Of a DNA stretch of 64,000 nucleotides, positions 10,375-20,528 are shown one piece after another. Within the stretch, counting starts at the first letter, position 1; each line of letters begins with the position of its first letter. The notes under the pieces are model-generated. The model saw only the letters and a program-made list of their open reading frames with translations. It was not told the origin of the DNA and searched no databases. Source of the DNA: Massilia kyonggiensis (GTDB lineage Bacteria > Pseudomonadota > Gammaproteobacteria > Burkholderiales > Burkholderiaceae_D); contig NZ_JANUGY010000005.1 in NCBI RefSeq assembly GCF_024756235.1, forward strand, positions 186,001-250,000, given 5' to 3'. A program made the translations under genes and the position numbers.

Positions 10375-13230
10375 TCAGAACGACTGGTTGTAGCGCACGT
10401 AGAACAGGCGATCGATCGGCAACTGCGGATCGACGGCGGACGATGCGGACGTGCCGTTCACGAAGGACGTGCTGGCGTCATAGACGATGCGCGGCTTGCG
10501 GTCGAACACGTTGTTGGCGCCGGCCAGCAGCTTCGCTTTCCACGGCAGCGCATACCCCACCGACAGGTCGCTGTAGACCATCGCGCCGAATTTCGTATAG
10601 CCGGTGCCCCAGCTGGCAGGGTCGTTCGGGTTGCTGCATTCCTCGTTGTTGGCCGCGCTCCAGCAGTGGACCTTCACGCCGCTGTAGTAGCGCGATGCCA
10701 GCGTGGCGCTCCAGTTGCCGAGGTTCCAGTCCAGCGCCAGGTTCGACTTCACGCGGTTGTACGAGAATTCACCGGCATAGTTGTCCCAGCCCGACGTCGG
10801 CGTGCTCCGGATGCGGAAAGTATCGACATAGGTCGATTCCGAACGCACGTTGAACTGGCCGAGGGCCGTGCGCGGGAAACGGTAAGCGAAAGCCAGGTCG
10901 AAGCCCTTCGTCTGCAGTTCGCCCAGGTTGGCATTGCCGCGCGACAGGCTCGCGATCATGCCGGTGGCCGGGTCGCGCCTGATCCGGTCGCAGAACGCCT
11001 GCACGCCGCCGACGTAGCACTGGTTGATCTCGTACGTCGCCGTCACGGCGGTGATGCGGTTCTCGACGTGGATGTCGAACCAGTCCAGCGCGATCGAGGC
11101 GCCGTTCAGCCAGCCGGGGCTGTAGACGAGGCCGATCGTCTTCGTCGTCGCCGTTTCCGGCTGCAGCGCGGCGTTGCCGGCGCCCTGCTGGAACGGGAAC
11201 GGCGTCTGCGCGCCGCCGGCCGGGACGGGCGTGCCGGCCTGGTTGAGCTGGCGGAACCCGGCCGGCACCCCGGCGGCCGCGCAGCGGGCCGCCACGGCGG
11301 CATTCTTCGCCGCTTCGCCGTACTTGCTGTCGCACGCGTCCAGGTAGGCGTCATAGGCCTGCGAACCGCCGCCGAACGTGTCGTTCAGGGTCGGCGCGCG
11401 GAAGCCCTGGGCATACGTGGCGCGCGCGAGCAGGTCGCGCAACGGCTTCCACATCACGCTGGCCTTGCTGTTCGTGGTGTTGCCGAAGTTGCTGTAGTCG
11501 GAATGGCGCGACGCGATGTCGACGCTCAGCAGTTGCGCGAACGGCTTGTTCTTCAGCAGCGGGACATTCAATTCCACATAGGCTTCGCGCACCGTGTACT
11601 TGCCGGTGGTGCCATTGCCGGCCAGGTCGGTCGAGTACCCCGACTGCTCGAACTGGCCCGGACGGTCGTAGCCGTCGACGGAACGGTGTTCGAGGCCAAC
11701 CGCGAGGCCGACGGCGCCGGCCGGCAGGTCGAACAGGTCGCCGGTAAGGTCGGCGGTGGCGCTGTCGACGGTCGAACCGTAGGACGCCTGCCCGGTGGAC
11801 ATCACGTAATCCAGCGCGGCGGCGGTCGATGCCGACGGGCCGCCCAGGATGTCGAACGGCACGCATTCGGCCAGCGGGATCGGGCTGGCGGCCGTGCCGC
11901 ACTGTACGACGCCCGCCGCGTTCAGGAACGACGGACCGAGCGCCTTTTTGAGGTTCAGCAGGTTCAGGTGGCCCTTCGACAGGATCGAGCCCCTGATGAC
12001 GCTGTGGTTGTAGCCGGCGCTCCAGCTCCAGGCCTTGCCCAGCAGGTCGGCGGTGCCTTCCAGGCTCGCGTCGATATGGAGTGTCCGGTTCTCGTTGGTG
12101 GCCATGCGCGGCACTTCCGTCGTGCGGCGGTAAAAGAACAGGTCCTGGCCGGGGTACGGGTTGTACCAGCTGGCCTTGTCGATGTAGACGGGGTATTTGC
12201 TTTGTGTGAGCGAGCTCAGCGGGTAGCCGGCGTTCTCGCGCGCCGCCGTGCGGTCCGCGAACATCGCCGTCGTCGTGAAGCGCATGTCGTGCGGCAGGGT
12301 GATCGTGCCCCTGGTGAACATGGACGCCAGCCGGGTCGGCGCCAGATACATCATCTGGTCCGTCGAGTTGAACGTGTCGGCATCCGCGCCGGTATAGTCG
12401 TGATAATTGTTCGGATCGCGCGAACCGGAACCGGTGCCGTCCCCCAGGTAGGAACCGGTGTGGTTCAGGATCCTGTTGAAACCGGTCGCGCCGCCGCCGG
12501 CGTTCACCTGGCGGATGCGGCCCCACGGGCCCGTGCCGAGGCTGGCGTTCACGTGGCCGGGGCCGTACAGAAACGCGGTGACGTCGCGGTCCTTCGCCCA
12601 CACGACGCCGTCCTCGGTGTACGTCAGGCCGAACATCATGTTTGCCCTGTCGCCGGCAGCGCCGTACGACAGGGCTACGTCCTTCTTTCTGCCGTCGCCC
12701 TGTTCGTTGCGGCCCGCGTACACGCTGGCCAGGCCGCCCTGCATGGTTTTCTTCAGGATGACGTTGACGACACCCGCGATCGCGTCCGACCCGTAGATCG
12801 ACGAGGCGCCGTCCTTCAGGATGTCGATGCGCTCGATCAATGCCGCGGGGATGGTCGACATGTCGGTGTAGCCGGCGACCGTCTGCGTCCAGCGCTTGCC
12901 GTTCACCAGCACCAGCAGCCGGTTCGCGCCCAGGTTGCGCATGTTGGCGTACTGGCCGCCCTGTTCGCGGTTCGACGTCAACGTCTGCCCTTTGGAAAAG
13001 GCCGGCGTGCCGGCGGCGGACAGGTTGTTGAGGACGTCGCCTACGGTGACGAGGCCCGTCTTCTGGATCTGCTCCTGGGTCAGTACCTGGACCGGTTGCG
13101 CCGTTTCCAGGTCGACCTGGCGAATGCGCGAGCCCGTCACTTCGACGCGCTGCGTTGGTTCTTGCGCAAGGGCCGTCATCGCGTGCGTGGCAAGGGCCAC
13201 GGCCAATGCGATTCTTGTTCGTTGTTGCAT
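10375..13230 (-). CDS. TonB-dependent receptor (tandem paralogue B)
   Basis: This 951-aa outer-membrane receptor begins at the ATG at 13230, which has GGAG eight bases upstream; the open frame runs further 5' into the glnE end but that part is not protein-like. The signal peptide (about 1-23) ends at MTALAQ. The mature start QRVEVTGSRIRQVDLETAQ is almost identical to paralogue A. Plug motifs are MRNLGANRLLVLVNGKRWT and DILKDGASSIYGSDAIAGVV, and the barrel ends LFYVRYNQSF. Divergence from its neighbour is concentrated in loop segments, as expected if ligand specificity has shifted after duplication. The ligand is unknown. Confidence 0.95.
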   Translation of the reverse strand: MQQRTRIALAVALATHAMTALAQEPTQRVEVTGSRIRQVDLETAQPVQVLTQEQIQKTGLVTVGDVLNNLSAAGTPAFSKGQTLTSNREQGGQYANMRNLGANRLLVLVNGKRWTQTVAGYTDMSTIPAALIERIDILKDGASSIYGSDAIAGVVNVILKKTMQGGLASVYAGRNEQGDGRKKDVALSYGAAGDRANMMFGLTYTEDGVVWAKDRDVTAFLYGPGHVNASLGTGPWGRIRQVNAGGGATGFNRILNHTGSYLGDGTGSGSRDPNNYHDYTGADADTFNSTDQMMYLAPTRLASMFTRGTITLPHDMRFTTTAMFADRTAARENAGYPLSSLTQSKYPVYIDKASWYNPYPGQDLFFYRRTTEVPRMATNENRTLHIDASLEGTADLLGKAWSWSAGYNHSVIRGSILSKGHLNLLNLKKALGPSFLNAAGVVQCGTAASPIPLAECVPFDILGGPSASTAAALDYVMSTGQASYGSTVDSATADLTGDLFDLPAGAVGLAVGLEHRSVDGYDRPGQFEQSGYSTDLAGNGTTGKYTVREAYVELNVPLLKNKPFAQLLSVDIASRHSDYSNFGNTTNSKASVMWKPLRDLLARATYAQGFRAPTLNDTFGGGSQAYDAYLDACDSKYGEAAKNAAVAARCAAAGVPAGFRQLNQAGTPVPAGGAQTPFPFQQGAGNAALQPETATTKTIGLVYSPGWLNGASIALDWFDIHVENRITAVTATYEINQCYVGGVQAFCDRIRRDPATGMIASLSRGNANLGELQTKGFDLAFAYRFPRTALGQFNVRSESTYVDTFRIRSTPTSGWDNYAGEFSYNRVKSNLALDWNLGNWSATLASRYYSGVKVHCWSAANNEECSNPNDPASWGTGYTKFGAMVYSDLSVGYALPWKAKLLAGANNVFDRKPRIVYDASTSFVNGTSASSAVDPQLPIDRLFYVRYNQSF

Positions 13231-13246
13231 CGAGTCTCCGATATCG

Positions 13247-13270
13247 ACGTTGCTGCAGATCATGCAACGT
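13247..13270. repeat. Inverted repeat upstream of TBDR paralogue B
   Basis: ACGTTGC and GCAACGT are perfect 7-bp arms separated by 10 bp, about 17 bp before the receptor start codon. The position suits an operator or a leader hairpin. Nothing in the window identifies the regulator. Confidence 0.4.
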
Positions 13271-13338
13271 TGGCCGTACCGGCGTCTTACGTATTGACGA
13301 AAATCAAACCATAAATATGTTCGCGAAGAAACGTTGAG

Positions 13339-13374
13339 AAAAAACAACTTCCCGAGCGAAAAAATGCGCTCGGG
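13339..13374 (-). terminator. Terminator after glnE
   Basis: CCCGAGCG pairs with CGCTCGGG across an eight-base loop. On the minus strand the stem is followed by AAGTTG and then six T residues. It separates glnE from the downstream receptor. Confidence 0.65.
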
Positions 13375-13381
13375 ATATTCT

Positions 13382-16123
13382 TTATAGGTGGAAGCAGTCG
13401 TGCCACAGGCGCACGACGACGTCTGCATGTTTCGCAACGAGGCTGCGTTCCACCCGCGCATTTTCCTGGCCCTGGAGGCGGACCTGGTGCTGCAGCTTGC
13501 GCATCGCACGGTACGCGCCGGCGGCGCCGTCGGCCAGGTCCATGTCGATGAGACCCAGCGTGCCGCACAGTTTCAGCAGGGCGATGTTGCCGACGTTCGC
13601 CGTCAACTGCGGATACGCGGCCGCATGGCGCAGCACGAGGTATTGCACGATGAATTCGATGTCGATCATGCCGCCTTCGTCGTGCTTCAGGTCGAATCGC
13701 TCGTCGCGGGGCGGGTGGGCGTCGCGCATGCGCTGGCGCATCTTGACGACTTCCTCGCGCAGCTCGGTTTCGCGGCCCGAGCGGTCCTGGCGCAGCACCT
13801 GCTCGCGGATCGCCTCGAACCGGGCGCCGATGCCGGCGTCCCCGGCGCAGAAGCGGGCGCGCGTGAGCGCCTGGTGCTCCCACAGCCAGGCAGACGATTG
13901 CTGGTAGCGCTCGAACGCGGCCACGGACGACACGAGCATGCCGGACGCGCCGTCCGGCCGCAGCGCGGTGTCGATGTCGAACAGGATGCCGGCCGGCGTA
14001 TGCGTCGTCATCCACGTGATGAAGCGCTGGGCCAGCTTGGCGTAGTTGGACGGCGCCATGTCGTCGTCGTCGTCGAACAGGAAGATGACGTCCAGGTCGG
14101 AGACGTAGCCCAGTTCCTTGCCGCCCAGCTTGCCGTAGGCGATCACGGCGAAGCGCGGCACCTCCACGTGGCGGGACGCGATGGTGCGCCAGGCACGGCG
14201 CACGACTTCGCACACGATCAGGTCGGCCAGCGCGGACAGGTGGTCGGCCAGCCGTTCGACGGACAGCTCTCCCGCCAGGTCCAGCGCCAGCAGGCGGAAC
14301 ATCTGGGCGTGGTGCGCTTCGCGCAGGATGTCGAGCTGGCGCTCGGTGTCGCCGGTGGCCGCGTCGAGCTGGGCCGCGAGGCTCGCCGCCAGCGCAGGCA
14401 GGTCCTCGGCGGCATTGCCGCGGTCGTCCAGCAGCTCGTCCAGCAGGATCGGGTGCTGGGTGAGGAACGTGGCGGCCCAGCCGGACGCATTGATCATCCG
14501 GAGTACCCGCTCCAGCGTGTGCGGGTATTCCGTCAGCAGCGACAGATATGCAGAGCGGCGCGCAATAGCTTCGAAGAAATCGAGCAGGCGGCCCAAGGTG
14601 GACGTGTGGCTGCCGAGGCCGGCCTGCGCGACGATGGCCGGGATCTGCGTCAGCGCCGTGTTGACGAGGGCGACGAGACGGTGGCGGCTCGCTTCCGGCA
14701 AGGTCTGCAGCTTGGGCGCCTGCCACGTGGCGACGAGGCGGTTCGCGCCCGCCTGCGGGTCGTCGAAGCCGAGGCTTGCGAGGCGGTCGGCGATGGCGTC
14801 GCGGTTCTCCGGATCGGACAGCAGCGCATCCGGGTCGACCGGTTCGCTGCCTGCCGCCTTGTCCGCGAAGATCGCGTCGAACTGGGCGGCGACGAAGGCG
14901 CGCCAGGCGTCCAGGCGGGCCAGCAGTGCCGCTTCGTCGGCCATGCCCATCATCCGCGCGACGGTCAGCCTGTCCTCGGGCGACACGGGCATCGTATGCG
15001 TCTGGGCATCTTCCAGGTATTGCAGGCGGTGCTCCAGGTCGCGCAGGAATTCGTACGCTTCAAGCAATTGCTCGACTGTATCGGCGGCCAGCAGTTCGCG
15101 CTCGGCCAGCAGGCGCAAGGTCTTGCGCGTGGAGCGTTCGCGCAGCGCCGGATCGCGGCCGCCGCGGATCAATTGAAACACTTGCGCGAGGAACTCGATC
15201 TCGCGGATGCCGCCACGGCCCAGCTTGACGTTCTGGTTGCGCTCCGGATGCAGGCGCTCCTGGCGGTTGACCTCGGCGCGAATCTGGGCGTGCATGGTGC
15301 GGATGGCGTCGATCACGCCGAAGTCGAGATAGCGCCGGAACACGAACGGCCGCACGATGGCGTCCAGGGCCGCGATGTCGGCCGGATCGCCGGTGACCGC
15401 GCGCGCCTTGACCCAGGCATAACGTTCCCATTCGCGCCCCTGTACGATCAGGTAGTCCTCGACCATGTTCAGGCTCGCCACGAGCGGGCCCGACTTGCCG
15501 TTTGGACGCAGTGCCATATCCACGCGGAACGTAAAACCGTCTTCGGTGACTTCGGACAGCGCGGCGATCAGCTTGCGGCCCAGGCGCACGAAGAATTCGT
15601 GGTTCGACAGGGATTTCTGGCCGGGGCCGGCTTTCGTGTCGCCGTCCTCGGGGTAGACGAAGATGAGGTCGATGTCCGACGAGACGTTCAGTTCGCCGCC
15701 GCCGTGCTTGCCCATCGCCAGCACCATCATCTGCTGGGGACGGCCGGAATCGGCGCCGACCGGCTCGCCGTGCAGCGCGGTCATCTCCGCCATGAGCTCG
15801 GCGAGATGCGTCTGGACGGCGAAATCGGCGAAGCGGCTCATGGCGGTCACGACTTCGTCCAGGTCGGCCTGGCCGTCGAGATCGCGCCGGATGATGGTGC
15901 AGATGAGCAGGTTGCGCAGCCGGCGCATGGCCCGGGTTGTCGGCAGGACTGTGCCATTGGGACCGGAGGCGGCCTCGGTCTTCAGCGCTGCGCCGAAATC
16001 GAGGGAGGCCAGCGATAATGCGGACAGGGTATCGACGCGCCCGGCACGGGCCGGATCGGCGGCGAGCCAGCGTTGGTAAAAGCGCGACATCTGCGCGGGA
16101 GACTGCGGTGTAGCTGGGAACAT
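13382..16123 (-). CDS. glnE: Bifunctional glutamine synthetase adenylyltransferase / adenylyl-removing enzyme
   Basis: GlnE adjusts glutamine synthetase activity by adding or removing AMP on a Tyr of GlnA, in response to PII proteins. The 913-aa protein has the two expected nucleotidyltransferase domains. The N-terminal (deadenylylating) one carries GKHGGGELNVSSDIDLIFVY at about 137-156. The C-terminal (adenylylating) one carries GKLGGKELGYVSDLDVIFLF at about 661-680. Both keep the G-x-G-G...S-D-x-D metal signature, and the GlnE helical linkers lie between them. E. coli GlnE is 946 aa, so this is full length or missing only a short N-terminal part. The chosen ATG at 16123 is the first in frame; MSRFYQRW, 11 codons on, is an alternative. 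Confidence 0.95.
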   Translation of the reverse strand: MFPATPQSPAQMSRFYQRWLAADPARAGRVDTLSALSLASLDFGAALKTEAASGPNGTVLPTTRAMRRLRNLLICTIIRRDLDGQADLDEVVTAMSRFADFAVQTHLAELMAEMTALHGEPVGADSGRPQQMMVLAMGKHGGGELNVSSDIDLIFVYPEDGDTKAGPGQKSLSNHEFFVRLGRKLIAALSEVTEDGFTFRVDMALRPNGKSGPLVASLNMVEDYLIVQGREWERYAWVKARAVTGDPADIAALDAIVRPFVFRRYLDFGVIDAIRTMHAQIRAEVNRQERLHPERNQNVKLGRGGIREIEFLAQVFQLIRGGRDPALRERSTRKTLRLLAERELLAADTVEQLLEAYEFLRDLEHRLQYLEDAQTHTMPVSPEDRLTVARMMGMADEAALLARLDAWRAFVAAQFDAIFADKAAGSEPVDPDALLSDPENRDAIADRLASLGFDDPQAGANRLVATWQAPKLQTLPEASRHRLVALVNTALTQIPAIVAQAGLGSHTSTLGRLLDFFEAIARRSAYLSLLTEYPHTLERVLRMINASGWAATFLTQHPILLDELLDDRGNAAEDLPALAASLAAQLDAATGDTERQLDILREAHHAQMFRLLALDLAGELSVERLADHLSALADLIVCEVVRRAWRTIASRHVEVPRFAVIAYGKLGGKELGYVSDLDVIFLFDDDDDMAPSNYAKLAQRFITWMTTHTPAGILFDIDTALRPDGASGMLVSSVAAFERYQQSSAWLWEHQALTRARFCAGDAGIGARFEAIREQVLRQDRSGRETELREEVVKMRQRMRDAHPPRDERFDLKHDEGGMIDIEFIVQYLVLRHAAAYPQLTANVGNIALLKLCGTLGLIDMDLADGAAGAYRAMRKLQHQVRLQGQENARVERSLVAKHADVVVRLWHDCFHL

Positions 16124-16159
16124 AGGGCGATTTCCAGACGAGTTGTGCGTTTCGGGACG

Positions 16160-16177
16160 CTTGCTATGGGGTAAAAT
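16160..16177 (+). promoter_or_regulatory. Possible -10 element ahead of yhdP
   Basis: TAAAAT at 16172-16177 lies about 110 bp before the chosen yhdP start, in the divergent glnE-yhdP gap. No convincing -35 is seen. Weak evidence. Confidence 0.25.
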
Positions 16178-16289
16178 TGCCCGCCATGCTGCCCTGGGTC
16201 AGCACGATGGTAAGGTAGACGCCGCGGATGTTGCAAGCGCTCTCTTTTATTTACAGATTAACAACTCGGCGAGTCTTTTGACGCTTTTG

Positions 16290-19200
16290 ATGCACAGCCC
16301 GGAACCGCAGGCGCAGCGCGAGCCCGACGCGCATGAGCAGGCGCACCCCCACGCACATGCGCATGAGCATGTGCCGCTGGTGGAGCGCTGGGCCCGCGCG
16401 CGTGCTTGCTACCGCTATGCGAACCTCGCGTCGCATCACGTGCTCGGCTTCACGATCAAGGCCGTCCTGCTCGTCTATTTCGCGTTCATGGTGCTGTTCC
16501 TGGTGCTGCGCTACGCGGTGCTGCCGAACATCGACTATTACAAGCCCGACATCGAACGGGCCGCCAGCCGCGCGCTGGGCAACCAGGTGACCATCGCGCG
16601 CGTCTACGCATCGTGGCGGGGCCTGCGCCCGAACCTGTACCTGGGCGATCTGCGCCTGCACGACCGCGCGGGGCGCCAGCTGCTGGCGTTGCCGTCCGTG
16701 TCCGCCACCGTGTCGTGGTGGTCGGTGATGGCGGCCGAGCCCCGGTTTGAGACGCTGGAAATCAACCGGCCGGAACTGGACGTGCGGCGCGGCGCGGACG
16801 GCGTCATCGCCGTGGCCGGCGTGCGCATCGACCCGAACAAGAAGGAAGAGGGCGGCGGCGCCGACTGGCTGCTGCGCCAGCACGAGGTCGTGATCCGCGA
16901 GGGCCGCCTGACCTGGACGGACGAGCTGCGCGGCGCCCCCACGCTCGCGCTGTCGGACGTGACGCTCGTGCTGCGGAACCGCTGGACGACGCACCGCTTC
17001 GCCCTGAAGGCCGCGCCGCCGGCGGGCGCCGGCGATCCGCTCGACCTGCGCGCGCGCTTTTCGCACCCGCCGTTCGGCGCCAAGCCCTCCGACGCGCGGC
17101 GCTGGAAGGGCCAGGTGTATGCCGACCTGCGCAACACCGACCTGGCTGCCTGGAAGCAGTACGTCGATTATCCGTTCACCCTGCAGGAAGGCCGCGGCTC
17201 CGTGCGCGCCTGGCTCGACTTCGACCACGCCCGCCTGGCCGGGTTCACGGCCGACCTGGCGCTGGCCGGCGTCAGCGCGCGCCTGGGCCCGGACGCGCCG
17301 CCGCTGGCACTGTCGCGCGTATCGGGCCGGCTGTCGGCCAGCGAGACCATCGCCCCGAACGTGGACGACGGCAAGCCGACCTTCGGCGCGCTGGGCCACA
17401 CGATCGGCCTGAAGGATTTCTCGGTCGTCACGGAAGCCGGCGTCGTGCTGCCGCCGGCCACCCTGAACGAATCGTGGCGCCCCGCCACGCGCACCCAGCC
17501 GGAACGCTTCGAAGTGCGCGCCGAACAGCTGGACGTGGGCGCGCTGGCCGCGCTGGCCGTGCAATTGCCCATCGCACCGGCGCACCGCCAGCTGCTGACG
17601 GAACTGGCGCCGCGCGGCCGCATCAACGATGCCGACGTCGAATGGCAGGGCCGCTTCCCGCACATCACGGGCTACCGCGTGCGGGGCGACGTCGAGAACC
17701 TCGGCATGAATCCGCTGGCTGCGCGCGCCGCACAGGCCGCGGTGGATGGCCATCCGGCACAGCCCGCATGGCCCGCGCTGCCGGGCTTTAAAAACCTGTC
17801 GGGCCGCATCGACGCGAGCGACCATGGCGGCAGCATCGACGTCGATTCCGACAAGCTCGTGCTGGCGCTGCCGGCCTGGTTCGCCGATCCGGAAATGCCG
17901 TTCGACCAGTTCGCCCTGCACGCACGCTGGACGCACCTGGCGGACGACCAGCTGGCCGTCGACGTCGACAGCCTGAACCTGGCCCAGGGCGCGCTGAAGG
18001 CGACCCTGACGGGCCGCCACGTGCTGCCGTTGAAAGCCGGCCAGGGACCGGGCAATGCCGACTTCACGGGCACGGTCGACAATTTCGAGATCGCGAGCAT
18101 CGGCCGCTGGCTGCCGCTCGCGACGCCGGAAGGATTGCGCGAATGGCTGACGGGGGCACTGCAGGGCGGCATGCTGCACGACGCGCGCCTGCGCCTGCGC
18201 GGCGACCTGGCCCAGTTCCCGTTCCGCGCCGAGAATGCCGTCCAGCGCGCCAAGGGCGAGTTCCGCGTCGGCGGACGCATCGAGGACGGCAAGCTCGAGT
18301 ACGCGCCCGGCCACAAGGCAGCCGACGGCAAGGCGCCGCTGTGGCCGCTGCTGGAAAACATCAACGGGTCCATCGTGTTCGACCGCGCCCGCATGGACAT
18401 CCACGCCGACACGGCGCGCACGCAAGGCATCGCGCTGTCGAACGTGAAGGCCGTGATCCCCGAGCTGGGCATCCACGAGATGATGCTCGACATCGACGGC
18501 ACGGCCGCCGGCCCGCTGCCCGAGTTCCTGCACTACGTGGCGGCCAGCCCCGTGCTCGAATGGATCGGCCATTTCACCGAGGACACCAAGGGGACCGGCC
18601 CCGCGAAACTGGGCTTGAAGCTGCACCTGCCGCTCGCGAACCTGCACGACGCGAAAGTCCAGGGCGCGCTGCAACTGCAGAACAACGAGGTCGTGCTGTT
18701 CCCCGACCTGCCGCCCATCGAGGCCGCACTGGGCCGCATCGAGTTTTCCGAACACGGCGTGAACCTGAACGGCGTGGGCGCCAGCTTCCTGGGCGGGCCG
18801 CTGCAATTATCCGGCGGCACCCAGCGCGACGGCAGCATCCAGATCCGCATGGCCGGGAGCGCCACGGCCGAGGGCATGCGCCAGACGCGCTCCTTGCCGG
18901 CGCTGCAGCGCCTGGGCAATAAACTGTCCGGCGGCGCGCGCTTCGGCGGCACCGTCACGGTGAAGGACCGCCAGACGCAGATCATCCTCGATACCAACCT
19001 GGCCGGCCTCGGCATCGAGCTGCCCGCGCCGCTGAACAAGCCCGCCGCGGACGCGCTGCCGCTGCACTTCGTCCTGACGGGCCAGCCGACGGGGGCGGAC
19101 GGCGTCGGCCGCGACGACATCCGCATCCTGCTGGGCAATATCGCCGCCGCGAAATACGTGCGCGAGCGGCAACCGCACGGCCCGTGGATCGTTAAGCGGG

Positions 19201-20528
19201 GCGGCATCGGCGTCAACGTGCCGGCGCCCGAGCCCGACAGCGGCATGATGATCAACGTGAACATGAAGGCGCTGAACGTCGACCGCTGGCTTGCGGCGGC
19301 GGCCGACATCGCCGGGCCGGGCGAGGCCGTACCCGCCCCGTCTGCCGAGAGTGGCGGCGGCATGGCGCAGTATGTTGTGCCGGACATCGTGGCCGCGCGT
19401 GCCGGCGAACTGATCATCGGCGAGCGGGCACTGCGCGACGTCGTCGTCGGCGCCACGCACCAGAACAATACGTGGCAGGCCAGCATCGATTCGCGCCAGG
19501 TGGTCGGCTACGTGACGTGGGCCGAAGCGGGCCAGGCGCTGGGCAAGGTGACGGCGCGCCTGGCGTCGCTCGTGATCCCGGAATCGTCCGCGAACGAAGT
19601 CAAGGACCTGCTCGAATCGAACAAGGGCGCGAGCGCCAGCATCCCGGCCCTCGACATCGTGGCCGACCGCTTCGAGCTGTTCAACAAGCAGTTCGGCCGC
19701 CTCGAACTCGTCGCCAGCAATGCGCAGGCGCTGGCCGGACGCGAATGGCGCATCGAAAAGCTGGCGCTGACGAATCCGGACGGCCAGCTGAAGGCAAACG
19801 GCCGCTGGCTCACGCGCGACGGCAAGAGCAACACGGCACTCAATTTCACGCTCGACATCAGCGATGCCGGCCGCCTGCTGGATCGCCTCGGCTTCCCGGA
19901 GACACTGCGCCACGGCAAGGGCTCGCTGTCCGGCGACATCTCGTGGGCCGGGCTGCCGTACTCGCTCGACATCCCGAGCCTGTCGGGCCAGATCCAGATG
20001 AATGTCGAGGATGGACAATTTCTCAAGCAGGACCCGGGCGCCGCGAAGCTGCTGGGCGTGCTGAGCCTGCAGATGCTGCCGCGCATGCTGAAACTCGACT
20101 TCCACGACGTGTTCTCGGAGGGTCTTGCGTTCGACGGCATCACGGCGAACGCGATGATCACGCGCGGCGTCGTGCGCACGGACAATCTCAAGATGCACGG
20201 CGTGGCGGCGACGGTGCTGATGGATGGCACGGCCGACATCGCCAACGAATCGACGAACCTGCACGTCGTCGTGATCCCGGAATTCAACCTCGGCACCAGC
20301 TCGCTCGTGTACGGCCTCGCGGTGAACCCCGTGATCGGCCTCGGCAGCTTCCTGGCCCAGCTGTTCCTGCGTGCGCCCGTGATGAAGGCGCTGACTTACC
20401 ACATGCAGGTGACGGGACCGTGGAAGTCGCCGCACATCGTGAAGCTGGAGAGTTCGCCCGCGGTGACCGCCGCCGCCGAGAACGCGGCTGCGCAGGACCG
20501 CAACAAGGACAAGAAGGGAGCCAAATGA
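16290..20528 (+). CDS. yhdP: YhdP family (AsmA-like) envelope lipid-transport protein
   Basis: YhdP-family proteins are inner-membrane-anchored, periplasm-spanning AsmA-like proteins. In E. coli they carry phospholipids toward the outer membrane together with TamB and YdbH. The 1412-aa product has one membrane segment at about 52-77 followed by a very long beta-rich periplasmic region (repeat-beta-groove type) and a C-terminal AsmA/DUF3971-like part with FAFDGI- and GTADI-type strands. I start it at the ATG for MHSPEPQAQ because the 49 upstream codons look non-coding. The N-terminal cytoplasmic tail is unusually His-rich (HEQAHPHAHAHEHVP at 15-29). The stop overlaps the next start (ATGA), so it is coupled to the nitrilase-family gene. 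Confidence 0.9.
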   Translation: MHSPEPQAQREPDAHEQAHPHAHAHEHVPLVERWARARACYRYANLASHHVLGFTIKAVLLVYFAFMVLFLVLRYAVLPNIDYYKPDIERAASRALGNQVTIARVYASWRGLRPNLYLGDLRLHDRAGRQLLALPSVSATVSWWSVMAAEPRFETLEINRPELDVRRGADGVIAVAGVRIDPNKKEEGGGADWLLRQHEVVIREGRLTWTDELRGAPTLALSDVTLVLRNRWTTHRFALKAAPPAGAGDPLDLRARFSHPPFGAKPSDARRWKGQVYADLRNTDLAAWKQYVDYPFTLQEGRGSVRAWLDFDHARLAGFTADLALAGVSARLGPDAPPLALSRVSGRLSASETIAPNVDDGKPTFGALGHTIGLKDFSVVTEAGVVLPPATLNESWRPATRTQPERFEVRAEQLDVGALAALAVQLPIAPAHRQLLTELAPRGRINDADVEWQGRFPHITGYRVRGDVENLGMNPLAARAAQAAVDGHPAQPAWPALPGFKNLSGRIDASDHGGSIDVDSDKLVLALPAWFADPEMPFDQFALHARWTHLADDQLAVDVDSLNLAQGALKATLTGRHVLPLKAGQGPGNADFTGTVDNFEIASIGRWLPLATPEGLREWLTGALQGGMLHDARLRLRGDLAQFPFRAENAVQRAKGEFRVGGRIEDGKLEYAPGHKAADGKAPLWPLLENINGSIVFDRARMDIHADTARTQGIALSNVKAVIPELGIHEMMLDIDGTAAGPLPEFLHYVAASPVLEWIGHFTEDTKGTGPAKLGLKLHLPLANLHDAKVQGALQLQNNEVVLFPDLPPIEAALGRIEFSEHGVNLNGVGASFLGGPLQLSGGTQRDGSIQIRMAGSATAEGMRQTRSLPALQRLGNKLSGGARFGGTVTVKDRQTQIILDTNLAGLGIELPAPLNKPAADALPLHFVLTGQPTGADGVGRDDIRILLGNIAAAKYVRERQPHGPWIVKRGGIGVNVPAPEPDSGMMINVNMKALNVDRWLAAAADIAGPGEAVPAPSAESGGGMAQYVVPDIVAARAGELIIGERALRDVVVGATHQNNTWQASIDSRQVVGYVTWAEAGQALGKVTARLASLVIPESSANEVKDLLESNKGASASIPALDIVADRFELFNKQFGRLELVASNAQALAGREWRIEKLALTNPDGQLKANGRWLTRDGKSNTALNFTLDISDAGRLLDRLGFPETLRHGKGSLSGDISWAGLPYSLDIPSLSGQIQMNVEDGQFLKQDPGAAKLLGVLSLQMLPRMLKLDFHDVFSEGLAFDGITANAMITRGVVRTDNLKMHGVAATVLMDGTADIANESTNLHVVVIPEFNLGTSSLVYGLAVNPVIGLGSFLAQLFLRAPVMKALTYHMQVTGPWKSPHIVKLESSPAVTAAAENAAAQDRNKDKKGAK

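Noticed and set aside
19472..20524. N-terminal extension of the nitrilase-family gene into yhdP
   Set aside because: The extra codons are an out-of-frame reading of yhdP; the ATGA overlap start matches the family N terminus.
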